64,000 nucleotides of DNA from Microbacterium sp. GTDB taxonomy: Bacteria > Actinomycetota > Actinomycetes > Actinomycetales > Microbacteriaceae. The notes below the pieces were generated by a model, which had not been told where the DNA came from, ran no database searches, and was given only the letters and a program-made list of their open reading frames with translations. The stretch lies in the NCBI RefSeq assembly GCF_031179285.1, contig NZ_JAPSHY010000009.1:62001-126000 (forward strand), written 5' to 3'. How positions within the stretch are numbered: position 1 is the first letter of the stretch; the number at the start of each line of letters is the position of its first letter. Position numbers and translations under genes: made by a program. This document shows positions 1 to 9,280 of this stretch, piece after piece.

Positions 1-144
1 CTCTTGAAGATCGCCCGCGCGCGCTCCCGTCTCGAGGGCACTGAGTCCGATTCCCGCGGCCACGGCGAGAACGGCGCCGAGCAGGACCACACCGATCCAC
101 GCGGCCCAGCCGGAGCGCAATTCGGCGATCATCAGCCGGTTCAT
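1..144 (-). CDS. ABC transporter permease, FtsX/MacB type (N-terminal fragment, cut by window edge)
   Basis: Only the first 48 codons are inside the window. They read [20 protein letters not shown] followed by a hydrophobic stretch (about residues 12-35), the usual N-terminal membrane anchor of FtsX-like permeases. The start ATG (142-144 on the complement) overlaps the stop of the ATPase gene as ATGA, so the two are translationally coupled partners of one MacB-like exporter. The substrate cannot be inferred. The remainder, including the extracytoplasmic domain and the C-terminal FtsX domain, lies beyond position 1. Confidence 0.8.
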   Translation of the reverse strand, partial: MNRLMIAELRSGWAAWIGVVLLGAVLAVAAGIGLSALETGARAGDLQE

Positions 145-893
145 GCCGCACCCCGATCGCGCACCGACTCGCCGCGGGTGGCGGCGAGGATGTCCAGCGC
201 CGAGGGGCGAAGCAGGATCTCGACGATTGCACCGTCTCGCAGCACGATGGTGCGGTCCGCGCGAGCAGCAGCATCCAGATCGTGGGTGACCAGCACGACG
301 CTCCGGTCGGCGCCGGCGTAGGAGCGAAGCAGGTTCAAGACATCCGCCCCGGTCGCCGAGTCCAAGGCGCCGGTCGGCTCGTCGGCGAAGACGATGGGCG
401 GCTCGGCCGCCAGAACCCGGGCGATCGCCACCCGTTGCTGCTGCCCCCCCGACAGCGCTCCAGGGCGCTTGCGTTCGTGCCCGCTCAGTCCGACCGCTGC
501 CAGCGCCGCCGCCGTGTCGGGCCGGCTGCGGCGGGCGAGGCGAGCGGGAAGGGCGACGTTCTCCTGCACGGTGAGCGAGGGGATCAGGTTGTAGCTCTGG
601 AACACGAAGCCGATCCGGTCTCGGCGCAGACGCGCGAGCCGAGCGGGGGAGGCTCTGTCGATCCGCTCGCCGCCGACCGCGATCGCTCCCGCGTCCGGTC
701 GCTCCAGTCCCGCGAGGCAGTACATGAGCGTGGACTTGCCCGATCCGCTCTGGCCGACGATGCTGACCATCTCGCCGGGGAGGACGTCGAGGTCGATTCC
801 GCGCAGGACGTCGACCCGCGCCCCGCCGTCGAGGGGAAAGCTCTTGGTGATGCCGCGGGCGGTGAGGGCGGCGCCCGGAAGGAGATCTGTCAT
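141..893 (-). CDS. ABC transporter ATP-binding protein, MacB/LolD type
   Basis: A 250-residue ATPase of the family that drives FtsX-type exporters. Walker [10 protein letters not shown] is near residue 50. The signature [13 protein letters not shown] leads into Walker B and the D-loop ([10 protein letters not shown]), and the H-loop is VTHD. The Q-loop region [21 protein letters not shown] is typical of this subfamily. It is the first gene of a minus-strand operon with the permease fragment at 1-144 and lies divergent to the sensor kinase at 1018. This could be a target of that two-component pair, because kinase-regulator pairs often sit beside MacB-like exporters, but nothing in the sequence proves it. 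Confidence 0.93.
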   Translation of the reverse strand: MTDLLPGAALTARGITKSFPLDGGARVDVLRGIDLDVLPGEMVSIVGQSGSGKSTLMYCLAGLERPDAGAIAVGGERIDRASPARLARLRRDRIGFVFQSYNLIPSLTVQENVALPARLARRSRPDTAAALAAVGLSGHERKRPGALSGGQQQRVAIARVLAAEPPIVFADEPTGALDSATGADVLNLLRSYAGADRSVVLVTHDLDAAARADRTIVLRDGAIVEILLRPSALDILAATRGESVRDRGAA

Positions 894-1017
894 GGTCCCA
901 TCACAGCCGGGCCCGGTCGACCGCGCAGCGGAGCAGGCACGACCGCGCAGGTAGCGTCAGCGCTACTTCCGCGCCAGGGAAGGCCCGGTCACCGCACGGT
1001 CTGCGTAGTCTGAGCTG

Positions 1018-2273
1018 GTGCGAGCGACGACGGTATGGCAGGCGCTGATGCTGCCGCCGTGGCGGCTGTTCGTCACTCGCTGGCCGTGGGTGGCCCTGCT
1101 CTATGCGATCTCCGGCGTGCTGATGACAGTCGTGCTCGTTCCCGCGCTGATTCTCACGCTGGTCGCCCTTCCTCTGTGGGGCATGCTCGCCGCCGTCTTC
1201 GAGCGCAAGCGGCTGCGCCTGCTCGGTGCAGAGCGCCCGGCAAGCGCGCATGTCAGCGTCCCGCCCGGTGAACGGCACCATTGGCTGACGATCCGTCTCA
1301 CGGAGCCGGCGACCTGGCGCGAGACGCTGGCGATGCTCGGGGGCATCGTCTTCGGAGCGGTGAACCTGTGCTCGCTGTTCGCCCAGGCGGTCATCCTCAT
1401 CGTTCTCGTGGTGCTGCCGCTCCAGGCTCGGGTCGCACCCGTCGATGTGCTGGTGTTCGCCGATCTGCGGATGCGCCTCGGCCCGGGAGACTGGTGGATG
1501 CCGCTGCTGCTGCTGCCCGTCTTCCTCGCGGTCGCCGCCTACATGAACCTCGCGCTCGCCGCCGCGCAGGGCGTTTACGTGCGCTGGCTCCTCGACCCAC
1601 GTGCCGACGAGATCGATGCCCGCGTCGCGCAGCTGACGCGCTCTCGCGCGGCCATCGTCACCGCCCACGAGAGCGAGCGCCGCCGCATCGAGCGCGATCT
1701 GCACGACGGCGTCCAGCAGGAGCTCGTGGGGATCGCCGGCGTCTCGGGATCCTCGACCTCGAGCTGGCAGCGGGGGATCCGACCGCCGCGCGCACCGCGC
1801 TGCAGCAGGCGCAGGATCAGACGGAGCGTGCGCTGGAGATGCTCAGGCAGACCGTACGCGGCATCCATCCCGCCGTGCTCACCGATCACGGCATCGGTGC
1901 GGCGCTCGACGAACTCGCCGGCCGCACCGCGATCCCGCTGACCATCGACGGCGCCGGCATCCCGAGGTTCACAGCCGAGGCCGAAGCCGCCGCGTATTTC
2001 TTCGTCGCCGAGGCGATCACCAATGCCACCAAGCACACCACGGCGACGCGCGTGCGGGTGCGACTGGATGCCGTCACCGGCGGGTGGCGCGTCACCGTGT
2101 CGGACGACGGTCGAGGGGGAGCCGACCCGCAGCGGGGCACGGGCCTGCAGGGCATCATCGAGCGGGCGGAGGCGCTGGGCGCGTCGGTGCGCGTCTCGAG
2201 TCCCGCCGGCGGTCCGACGGAGTTGTCGTTGCACCTGCCGGACGGGCTCGCGCGAGCTGCGGAAGGTCGCTGA
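1018..2273 (+). pseudogene. Sensor histidine kinase (NarL-partner type), interrupted by a -1 frameshift
   Basis: Two overlapping reading frames together encode one kinase. The first (1018-1740) has an N-terminal membrane sensor with about four hydrophobic segments, then a HisKA_3 dimerisation box ERDLHDGVQQEL with the phospho-accepting His at residue 229. The second frame begins after 1740 and carries the rest: GILDLELAAGD, the RGIHPAVL motif, the N-box (AEAITNATKH) and G-box (VSDDGRGG) of a HATPase domain, ending at 2273. Homologues read GIAGRLGILDLEL across the junction; here GCC GGC is followed by GTCTC where GCC GGC CGT CTC would keep frame. One base therefore appears missing at 1740/1741. 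Start is GTG at 1018 with no clear ribosome-binding site. It could be a true pseudogene or a sequencing error. Confidence 0.85.
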
Positions 2274-2276
2274 GTC

Positions 2277-2942
2277 ATGCGCATCCTCCTGGCCGACGAC
2301 GCCACGCTCCTGCGAGAAGCCCTCACCGCTCTGCTCGACCGTCTCGGGCACGACGTGGTCGCTGCGGCCTCGTCGGCGACCGAGCTCATCACAGCGCACC
2401 GAGCGCTCGCACCGCCTCCGGACCTCGTCGTCACGGATGTCCGGATGCCGCCTGGCGGGGCCGATGACGGGCTGCGCGCCGCCCTCGATATCCGCGCGAG
2501 GCAGCCGCGCCAACCGGTTCTCGTACTGTCGCAGTACCTCGCCGACCGCTACGCGAGGGAGCTGCTCACCCTGCCGGAGGGCGGGGTGGGCTATCTACTG
2601 AAGGAACGGGTGAACCGCGTGTCGGATTTCGACACGGCGCTGCGGGCCGTCGCCGCAGGAGGCACGGTCATCGATCCCGAGGTGACGCGTCATCTGCTCC
2701 GGGCTCGCGAACCCGGGCCGCTGGCAGGCCTCACAGCTCGAGAGCGCGAGGTTCTCGGACTCATGGCCGACGGCGCCTCGAACAGTGAGATCGCCGGCCG
2801 CCTCTTTCTCAGTGTCGCCGCCGTCCGCAAGCACGTCGGCAACATCTTCGCCGGTCTCGGTCTTCAGCCCGCCGACGAGAACCGCCGCGTCCGCGCGATC
2901 CTCGTCTACCTCCAGAGCGCGCCGGATCAGAGCATGGAGTGA
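2277..2942 (+). CDS. Response regulator, NarL/LuxR family
   Basis: A 221-residue two-component regulator. The receiver domain (about 1-125) has the acidic pocket at D7/D8, phospho-acceptor D54 in LVVTDVRMP and the conserved Lys in YLLKERV. A LuxR-type HTH follows: LTAREREVLGLMADGASNSE and VRKHVGNIFAGLGL. ATG at 2277 lies three bases after the kinase stop, so the two genes form one operon. The receiver is intact even though the kinase is frameshifted, so if the frameshift is real this regulator has lost its dedicated kinase. Target genes are unknown; the adjacent divergent ABC exporter is a candidate. Confidence 0.93.
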   Translation: MRILLADDATLLREALTALLDRLGHDVVAAASSATELITAHRALAPPPDLVVTDVRMPPGGADDGLRAALDIRARQPRQPVLVLSQYLADRYARELLTLPEGGVGYLLKERVNRVSDFDTALRAVAAGGTVIDPEVTRHLLRAREPGPLAGLTAREREVLGLMADGASNSEIAGRLFLSVAAVRKHVGNIFAGLGLQPADENRRVRAILVYLQSAPDQSME

Positions 2943-3030
2943 GCCGAAGATAGGGCATTCGTCCGATGTCGTCGGGGTACCTCAGAGCGGACTCTAGGGA
3001 TAGAGCAGAACGCTGAGAAGGAGACCCACC

Positions 3031-3267
3031 ATGTACGAACACCCCTATCTCGCCTACCGTGCCACCGAACTCGACCTCGAGCAGCTGGAGCGGGCGGCAG
3101 AGCACCGCCGCTTCATCGAGGAGCACGCCGATCAGATCATCCGCCGCCCTGAGGGCGCGTTCCGTCGCGCCGTCCGTCGGATGACGGGCGGCGCCCGCCG
3201 CGCGGCGGCCGCCCCCGCGGCCCCGCGGTGCGCCGAGGGAGTGTGCGAGCTGGCGCTGGCTCGTTGA
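3031..3267 (+). CDS. Small hypothetical protein, 78 residues
   Basis: Starts at ATG 3031 with a good ribosome-binding site (AGAAGGAG, ending about 7 bases upstream). The first half is rich in charged and aromatic residues (MYEHPYLAYRATELDLEQLE) and probably helical. The second half is basic and Ala-rich. There is no signal peptide or membrane segment and no family I recognise. It lies alone between the response regulator and the giant LuxR gene. The strong translation signal and coding-like third positions are the support; function is unknown. Confidence 0.6.
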   Translation: MYEHPYLAYRATELDLEQLERAAEHRRFIEEHADQIIRRPEGAFRRAVRRMTGGARRAAAAPAAPRCAEGVCELALAR

Positions 3268-3359
3268 CCCTCGCACAGGCGGAGCCGTCTTCTGCAGCGG
3301 TGACGGTCGCGCTGTCTCGAAACGCCCCCGATGTCGGAAGGGAGTGGGACGATGAGTTC

Positions 3360-6239
3360 ATGCTCCCTTCCGTGTCCAGCGCGGTGATGGTCGGCCGCGA
3401 CGCCGACCTGGCGCTGCTGCACGAGCATTTCTCGCGCGCGGCCGAGGGCACGCCGACGGCCGTCCTCGTCGAGGGCGAGGCGGGCATCGGGAAGTCCCGG
3501 CTGCTGCGTGAGTTCGGCGACCGGATCGCGACCCGCGCCGACGTGCACGTCGGCTGGTGCCTGGATCTCGGCTCGGCGCGGAGCCCTTACGGCCCCCTGA
3601 CCGGCATCCTTCGCTCCCTGGTCGCGCTGCTGGGGATCGAGCAGTCCCGCGCGGCCGTCGGTATCGGTACCGAGGCACTCGGGATGCTGCTCCCCGAGCT
3701 CGTCGACACCCCCGCCGACCGTGAGCGCACCAGCCCGGAGCGCCTGCGCGACGCCATCGCAACTCTGATCGAGGCGGCGGCCGATCGTGCCCCTCAGGTG
3801 CTGATCGTCGAAGACATCCACTGGGCCGACGATTCCACCCTCGCGATGCTGTCGTTCCTGTTGCGCTCCCTCGCGCGGGGCCGCATCCTGCTGGTGATCA
3901 GCTGCCGCACCGACGACATCCGTCGAGGCGATGCCGTGAGCGGATTCATCGGCGAGGCGAGCAGGGCGAGGCTGCTCGAGCGTGTGGCGCTCAAGCGGCT
4001 CGATGACGGCGCAGTGCGCCGGCTCGCCGAGCAGCTGACCGGTCTCGCCCTCACCGACAGTGCCCTGTCGCGGATGCAGGAGCGCGCCGAGGGTGTGCCC
4101 TTCTTCATCGAGGAGATCGCCTGTTGCGCGTCCGGCCCGCTGCCCGATCGTCTTCGCGATCTGCTGCTCGGCCGCTTCGACCGGCTCAGCGACGACGCCA
4201 GACGCGTGGTGCAGGTCGCTTCGGGATCGGAGCGCGTGATCTCGCATGCGCTGCTCTCCGAGTTGGTCGACTTGCCGCCGACCCGGCTGGACGAGTCCCT
4301 GCGCGAGGCGACACACAGCGGGATCATCGTCGTGGTCGACGACGGCTACCGCTTCCGCCACGCCCTCCTGCGCGAGGCCGTGCACGACGATCTGCTCCCC
4401 GGCGAGCGTTCCCGCCTTCACCGCGCATACGCCGAAGCGCTCGAAGCCCGATCGGAGGCCGCTGGCGGCAGCGACGCGGCCGCGCTCGCGTATCACTGGC
4501 AGCTGGCGCAGGATGACCGTCGCGCACTCACTGCTGCGGTGACGGCGATGGGGCACGCGAAAGCGCGTTACGCGTTCGCGAGCGCCGCCCGTTTCGGCGA
4601 ACTCGCGCTCGAACTGTGGCCGCGCGTTCCGGATGCCGCCGAGGCCGCCGGTACCGGGCGCATCGCGCTTCTGGGACAGCTCGGCTCGATCCTGCGCAAC
4701 GCCGGTGACAGTGAGCGTGCGCTGGCCGTGGTCAACATCGCGCTCGGTGACATCGCAGAGGCCCCCGCCGATCCCTGCACCCACGCGCGCCTGCTGCGAG
4801 ACAAGGCTCTGTATCTGACCCAGCTGGGCCGTCCGGGTCCCATCGAGCTGCTCGAAGAGGCGCTCGCCGTGCTCAAGACCGAGGGCGGAGACGATCGTCT
4901 GCGCGCGACGATCCTCAATCACCTCGCCAGCAGGAACATGATCGCCGGTCATCGGCAGAAGGCTCTCGGCATCGCCGCGCAGGCGGAGGAGTACGCAGAA
5001 CGTGCCGGGTCGCAGACCGAGCTCTCGGTCGCGAGCAACGTGCGCGGAGCCTGCCTCATCCATATGGGTGACGTGGCCGGTGGCATCGCGGCCTACGACA
5101 CCGCGCGGGAGCGGGCGGGCGACACGAGCGCGGAGCTGCGCTACCGCGTGAACTTCTCCGACACGCTCACGCTGCTCGGTCGCTATCGCGAAGCCGTCGA
5201 CGTCGCGGAGGAAGGACTCGTGCGGGCGCGCGCCTTCGGCGTCGAGCGAACATCCGGGGCGATCCTCACCCAGAACATGATGGTGCCGCTTCTCGAACTC
5301 GGGTTCATCGAGCGGGTCGAGCGCCTGCTCGCCCGCGATCTGCAGAACAGTCCGCCGCGGGTCTTCCGCATGTACACGACGATGTCGCGGGTGCGCGTGC
5401 TGGCGTGGAGGGGGCGGCCGGACGAAGCGGCCGAACTGCTGCGCGAGTGGCGGCCGGCGTTCCTCGAGACCGGGGCGGTGGAACGCCAGATCTGGTACGA
5501 CCGCTTCGTGATGGAGGTCGCGGTCGCCGAGAGCGCCGGCGATCACGAAGGGGCGCTGCGCGCGATCCTCGACATGCTTCGCGAAGACGGCCCGGTGCTC
5601 CTGCATCAGCGCCGCCTGCTGCTGGAGGCCGGGTGGGTCATCGCCGAGCTGAGGGCGAAGGACACAGGCGTCGCAGACGCCGTAAACGCCATCCGATCCG
5701 CGTGGGACGGTCAGCCAGAGCAGCTGCGCGGAGGCTCATGGGCGTCGATACTCGACGCGCTGCTCGCGCCGTCCGAATCGGCGCTGCGCGTCGCGGTGAC
5801 GGCAGCCGACGGCGATGACGTGCCGATGCTCTTCCGGGCCATCACCAGGCTGGAACTCGGTCGGTTCCTGGTACGGGACGACGACCGGGCCGCTGCCGGT
5901 GTGGTGCTCGCAGAGGCGACAGCGATCGCCGAGCAGCTCGGTCACGCGCAGCTCCGCACAGCCGTCAGCTCCTTCGCCGGCGCAGCGGGGCTTGCCCCGA
6001 GTGCGGATGCGGTCGCCGCCGAGCGCGACCACCAGCTCACGGCCAGGGAGCAGCAGGTGCTCGATCTCATCGCCGAAGGGCTCAGCAACCGCCAGATCGG
6101 CGAACGCCTCTACATCAGCGTGAAGACGGTGAGCGTGCACGTGTCAGCCGTGCTTCGCAAACTCGGAGTCAGCACCCGAACCGAAGCGGCGCTCGCGGCG
6201 CAGCGAAGAGCCGAGGCCGGCGATCTCGTCGTCAGCTGA
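3360..6239 (+). CDS. Large ATP-binding LuxR-family regulator (LAL / MalT-like)
   Basis: A protein of about 959 residues. An N-terminal AAA/STAND ATPase domain ([10 protein letters not shown] start motif; Walker [13 protein letters not shown]; Walker [12 protein letters not shown]) is followed by a long helical TPR-like region. The C-terminal LuxR HTH is [20 protein letters not shown] with the recognition segment [16 protein letters not shown]. These proteins are ATP-dependent activators that respond to a small ligand or to metabolic state. I place the start at ATG 3360 because the domain begins right after it; the frame is open further upstream, overlapping the 3031 gene, but that extension is low-complexity. 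It has no operon partner. Confidence 0.88.
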   Translation: MLPSVSSAVMVGRDADLALLHEHFSRAAEGTPTAVLVEGEAGIGKSRLLREFGDRIATRADVHVGWCLDLGSARSPYGPLTGILRSLVALLGIEQSRAAVGIGTEALGMLLPELVDTPADRERTSPERLRDAIATLIEAAADRAPQVLIVEDIHWADDSTLAMLSFLLRSLARGRILLVISCRTDDIRRGDAVSGFIGEASRARLLERVALKRLDDGAVRRLAEQLTGLALTDSALSRMQERAEGVPFFIEEIACCASGPLPDRLRDLLLGRFDRLSDDARRVVQVASGSERVISHALLSELVDLPPTRLDESLREATHSGIIVVVDDGYRFRHALLREAVHDDLLPGERSRLHRAYAEALEARSEAAGGSDAAALAYHWQLAQDDRRALTAAVTAMGHAKARYAFASAARFGELALELWPRVPDAAEAAGTGRIALLGQLGSILRNAGDSERALAVVNIALGDIAEAPADPCTHARLLRDKALYLTQLGRPGPIELLEEALAVLKTEGGDDRLRATILNHLASRNMIAGHRQKALGIAAQAEEYAERAGSQTELSVASNVRGACLIHMGDVAGGIAAYDTARERAGDTSAELRYRVNFSDTLTLLGRYREAVDVAEEGLVRARAFGVERTSGAILTQNMMVPLLELGFIERVERLLARDLQNSPPRVFRMYTTMSRVRVLAWRGRPDEAAELLREWRPAFLETGAVERQIWYDRFVMEVAVAESAGDHEGALRAILDMLREDGPVLLHQRRLLLEAGWVIAELRAKDTGVADAVNAIRSAWDGQPEQLRGGSWASILDALLAPSESALRVAVTAADGDDVPMLFRAITRLELGRFLVRDDDRAAAGVVLAEATAIAEQLGHAQLRTAVSSFAGAAGLAPSADAVAAERDHQLTAREQQVLDLIAEGLSNRQIGERLYISVKTVSVHVSAVLRKLGVSTRTEAALAAQRRAEAGDLVVS

Positions 6240-6819
6240 GTCCCTCGGTGCCGGCTTCACGGAGAACGGCCGGTTCGGATTCGGCTCCGACGTGCTACTG
6301 TGGATGCGTCCCTCCTACCGGAGGCTTCATACATCACCGGCCCGCGAACGCATTGTGCGACGTGTGTGGCCCTATACCTGGATCCGAATCTCTGTGCACC
6401 GCTCGGTTCGGCACGGATCCCACCGAAAGCTTCTTCACTTGTCATACGCAGTCGGCTGCGGTGCATGCGCACCCAGCCAAGAACTCCACTGGCGCGACGC
6501 CGACGTCGACGTCCGAGTGGCCACCCGAGCCGGCGAATACGCCGGCCACATCGTCGTCGAGTTCGACGGCGTCTCCGCCTTCGGCGCGCGCGGTGAGCAC
6601 CTCGGTCATCACGATTCCGCGCTCGACGCCGAAGCCGCCGTCGCGGCATCGGTCTCGGCTGTGCTCGTCGCCGCCCACCCCGGCGCTGAAGGCCACGTGC
6701 TCAGCGCCCCTCATTCCGTCGCCTCGCTACACGAGAGCGTCCCCGCACGTGCCCGCCGGAGGTTCCGGCGCGGCGCTCAAGGCCGTGCAAACGGCCCGAT
6801 CAACAGAAAGAAGAAACAC
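6240..6819 (+). other. 580-bp stretch upstream of the cold-shock gene; possible unannotated coding frame
   Basis: No confident gene. The plus frame shared with the cold-shock gene is open from 6292 all the way into it. Between about 6480 and 6745 it has strongly G/C-ending third positions and a protein-like sequence ([20 protein letters not shown] then GARGEHLG), suggesting a small domain. No convincing start codon and ribosome-binding site was found; TTG at 6439 or GTG at 6517 are weak options. The region could also be a long structured leader. A perfect hairpin (CGCCGGA/TCCGGCG, 6754-6770) lies about 50 bases upstream of the cold-shock start. Confidence 0.4.
6754..6770 (+). other. Perfect hairpin in the cspA leader
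   Basis: CGCCGGA, a 3-base loop GGT, then TCCGGCG: a 7-bp perfect stem with no U-tract after it, so it is not a simple terminator. It lies 49 bases before the cold-shock start codon. A role as a temperature-sensitive leader element is possible but unproven. Confidence 0.4.
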
Positions 6820-7023
6820 ATGGCCACTGGCACTGTGAAATGGTTCAACTCGGAAAAGGGCTTCGGCTTCATCGCTCCCGATGACGGCTCGGACGATCTT
6901 TTCGCCCACTTCTCGGCTATCTCCGGCTCTGGCTTCAAGGAGCTCCGCGAGAACCAGAAGGTCGAATTCGACGCTGAGCGTGGCCCCAAGGGCATGCAGG
7001 CTGCGAACATTCGCCCGCTCTGA
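6820..7023 (+). CDS. cspA: Cold-shock protein (CspA family)
   Basis: A 67-residue single cold-shock domain that binds single-stranded RNA/DNA and acts as an RNA chaperone. Diagnostic features are the start [20 protein letters not shown] with RNP1 (KGFGFI), and RNP2 in DLFAHFSAI. The start ATG 6820 follows a purine-rich stretch (AGAAAGAAGAAAC). The gene ends at a strong terminator (7064-7099). Its frame stays open for more than 500 bases upstream, so an N-terminally extended form is formally possible, but the 67-residue size is the family norm. Confidence 0.95.
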   Translation: MATGTVKWFNSEKGFGFIAPDDGSDDLFAHFSAISGSGFKELRENQKVEFDAERGPKGMQAANIRPL

Positions 7024-7063
7024 ATGCGAGAGAGTCGCTCCGAGTCTGACCTCTGAGCGCTTC

Positions 7064-7099
7064 AAGCCGGTCGTTGCCTTCGGGCAGCGGCCGGCTTTT
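7064..7099 (+). terminator. Rho-independent terminator of cspA
   Basis: A 13-bp stem (GCCGGTCGTTGCC at 7066-7078 with GGCAGCGGCCGGC at 7083-7095, two G-T wobbles) closed by a TTCG tetraloop and extended by two A-T pairs. It is followed by TTTT at 7096-7099, about 40 bases after the stop codon. It separates cspA from the iron-uptake operon. Confidence 0.9.
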
Positions 7100-7138
7100 C
7101 GCATACCTGGGAGTGAGGTCACCCTAAGCTCTGATAAA

Positions 7139-7157
7139 TTAGGGCAGGCTTACCAAA
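7139..7157. promoter_or_regulatory. DtxR/IdeR-type iron box of the first siderophore operon
   Basis: TTAGGGCAGGCTTACCAAA matches the consensus TTAGGTTAGGCTAACCTAA at 15 of 19 positions. It lies 49 bases before the start of the siderophore-binding lipoprotein gene at 7206. Binding of an iron-loaded DtxR/IdeR repressor here would shut the operon when iron is plentiful. An overlapping inverted pair CCCTAA (7122) / TTAGGG (7139) extends the symmetry upstream. Confidence 0.85.
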
Positions 7158-7205
7158 TCTGGCGCATCCGCGCCCTCTCCCGACCCTTACCCGAAGGGAA
7201 CGCCT

Positions 7206-8237
7206 GTGCGTACCTCCCGACTCCTCGCCCTCGGTGCCGCCGCCGCTCTCACTCTCGGTCTTGCGGCCTGTTCCACCCCGAACGCCGGCCCCGGTTCCGT
7301 CCAGGGCACGGCGAATCCGGCATCCGACGACGCCTTCCCGGTGACGGTGGAACACGCCTTCGGCGAGACCACCATCCCCGAGAAGCCGGAGCGTGTCGCG
7401 ACCGTCGCCTGGGCGAATCACGAGGTGCCGCTCGCCCTCGGCATCGTGCCGGTCGGCATGAGCAAGGCCACCTGGGGTGACGATGACGGCGACGGGGTGC
7501 TGCCCTGGGTCGAGGACAAGCTCGAAGAGCTCGACGCCGAGACCCCGGTCCTGTTCGATGAGACCGACGGCATCGACTACGAGGCCGTCGCCGACACGCG
7601 TCCCGACGTCATCCTCGCCTCTTACTCGGGTCTCACCGAAGAGGAATACGACAAGCTCTCCAAGATCGCTCCCGTCGTCGCCTACCCCGAGATCCAGTGG
7701 GCGACATCGGTCGACGACATGATCACCATGAATTCGACGGCTGTCGGTCTCGCGGAGGAGGGCGAGGCGCTGATCGAGGAGCTTCGGGCCGAGACGGATG
7801 CAGCGCTGGAAGCGCACAGCGCACTCAAGGACAAGAAGCTGCTGTTCGCCTCCATCGACCCGAACGACCTCAGCCAGATCCTCTACTACACGGCGATCGA
7901 CACGCGTCCCGGATTCCTCCACGACATCGGCCTGCCCCTCCCGCAGATCGTCGAGGACAACAGCGACAGCGAACAGTTCTACCTCTCCGTCAGCTCCGAG
8001 GAGGCCGAGCTCTTCGCCGACGTCGACGTCTTCGTCAGCTACGGAGACGAGTCGACCGTCCCGCTCCTGCAGGCCGACCCGCTGCTGTCCAAGATCCCCG
8101 CGATCGCGGAGGGACGCATCGCCGTGCTCGGTGACGCGACACCGCTCGCGGCATCCGCCAACCCGTCGCCGCTGTCGATCTCGTGGGGGATCGACGAGTA
8201 CTTCGCCGCACTCGAAGCGCCGCTGATCTCCGAGTGA
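7206..8237 (+). CDS. Ferric-siderophore ABC transporter, substrate-binding lipoprotein
   Basis: A 343-residue periplasmic-binding-type protein of the FhuD/FepB class. A signal peptide ends in lipobox LAAC with the lipidated Cys at residue 22, so it is anchored on the outer face of the membrane. The mature part has the two-lobe pattern of the family (VTVEHAFGETTIPEKPERVA near the start, SYGDESTVPLLQADPLL near the end). GTG start at 7206 is preceded by GAAGGGAA. It is the first gene of an iron-box operon and overlaps the permease start by GTGA. The exact siderophore is unknown; hydroxamate or xenosiderophore uptake is likely. Confidence 0.92.
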   Translation: MRTSRLLALGAAAALTLGLAACSTPNAGPGSVQGTANPASDDAFPVTVEHAFGETTIPEKPERVATVAWANHEVPLALGIVPVGMSKATWGDDDGDGVLPWVEDKLEELDAETPVLFDETDGIDYEAVADTRPDVILASYSGLTEEEYDKLSKIAPVVAYPEIQWATSVDDMITMNSTAVGLAEEGEALIEELRAETDAALEAHSALKDKKLLFASIDPNDLSQILYYTAIDTRPGFLHDIGLPLPQIVEDNSDSEQFYLSVSSEEAELFADVDVFVSYGDESTVPLLQADPLLSKIPAIAEGRIAVLGDATPLAASANPSPLSISWGIDEYFAALEAPLISE

Positions 8238-9280
8238 CCGCACTCGCCCCGACCACCTCACCGGGCGCCGCCGACCTGCGGCGTCCGGTGAGCGCGCGCA
8301 CCCTCTGGCTGCTCGCGGGGGTCGGGGTCGTCATCGCCGCGTCGCTGCTGTCGGTGTCGTTCGGGGTGCGTGCGGTGAGCGCCGAAGACATCGTGGCCGC
8401 TCTCGGCGGACACTCCGACACCGTCGAGCAGGCGGCGATCCTCAAGCGCATCCCGCGTACCGTGCTGGCGATCGTCGTCGGCGCGGCCCTCGCACTCTCG
8501 GGTGCCACGATGCAGGCGGTCACGCGCAATCCGGTCGCCGAACCCGGCATCCTCGGCATCTCGAACGGCGCTTCCCTCTTCGTCGTCATCGGCATCGCCT
8601 TCTTCGGTCTCGCCGACACGTGGGGCTACATCCTCGTCGCTGTCATCGGCGCGGCAGCCGCCGGGATCTTCGTCTACACGGTGGGCTCGATGGGGCGCGG
8701 GGGAGCGACGCCGCTCAAGCTCGCCCTCGCCGGAGCCGCCACGTCGGCCGCGTTCGCATCGTTGATCAGCGCGATCATGCTGCCCCGGGTGGATCTGCTG
8801 CAGGTGTTCCAGTCCTGGCAGATCGGCGGCGTCGGCGGCGCGGACTGGCCGAAGATCGCCGTGCTCACGCCGGTGCTCGCCGCGGGCGCGCTGATCTGCT
8901 TCCTCTCTTCGCGCGGCATGAACTCGCTGGCACTCGGTGACGACATGGCCGCAGGCCTCGGCGAGCACGTCAACCGGACCCGGCTGCTGTCCGCCATCGG
9001 ATCCGTCATCCTGGCGGGAGCCGCCACGGCGGTCGCCGGGCCGATCGGTTTCGTCGGACTCGTGGTTCCTCACGTCTGCCGCATGCTCATCGGCACCGAT
9101 CACCGCTGGCTGCTGCCGTTCTCGGCGGTCGCGGGCTCGGCGCTCCTCGTGCTGAGCGATGTGATCGGCCGTGTCGTGTCGCCCACGTCCGAGGAGTTGC
9201 AGGTGGGCATCGTCACGGCGATCATCGGGGCGCCGTTCTTCATCTGGATCGTCCGCCGGCAGAAGGTGCGTGAGCTGTGA
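8234..9280 (+). CDS. Ferric-siderophore ABC transporter permease (FecCD family), first subunit
   Basis: A 348-residue integral membrane protein with the hydrophobic profile of BtuC/FecD permeases (about 8-10 segments). It has the conserved blocks RIPRTVLAIVVGAALALSGA, ATMQAVTRNPVAEPGILGIS and GPIGFVGLVVPHVCRMLIG, the last being the coupling-helix region that contacts the ATPase. I start it at GTG 8234, overlapping the previous stop as GTGA; an upstream in-frame extension would only overlap the lipoprotein gene. It forms a heterodimeric channel with the next gene. Confidence 0.92.
   Translation: MTALAPTTSPGAADLRRPVSARTLWLLAGVGVVIAASLLSVSFGVRAVSAEDIVAALGGHSDTVEQAAILKRIPRTVLAIVVGAALALSGATMQAVTRNPVAEPGILGISNGASLFVVIGIAFFGLADTWGYILVAVIGAAAAGIFVYTVGSMGRGGATPLKLALAGAATSAAFASLISAIMLPRVDLLQVFQSWQIGGVGGADWPKIAVLTPVLAAGALICFLSSRGMNSLALGDDMAAGLGEHVNRTRLLSAIGSVILAGAATAVAGPIGFVGLVVPHVCRMLIGTDHRWLLPFSAVAGSALLVLSDVIGRVVSPTSEELQVGIVTAIIGAPFFIWIVRRQKVREL

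Noticed and set aside
1018..1941. Treating the two kinase frames as two separate proteins
   Set aside because: The dimerisation box and the ATPase domain belong to one family architecture and join perfectly with one added base.
3132..5606. An 824-codon open frame on the minus strand opposite the giant LuxR gene
   Set aside because: It is a shadow of the real gene: the plus strand has Walker motifs and a C-terminal LuxR HTH, while the minus frame has Gln/Arg-rich low-complexity sequence with no domain.
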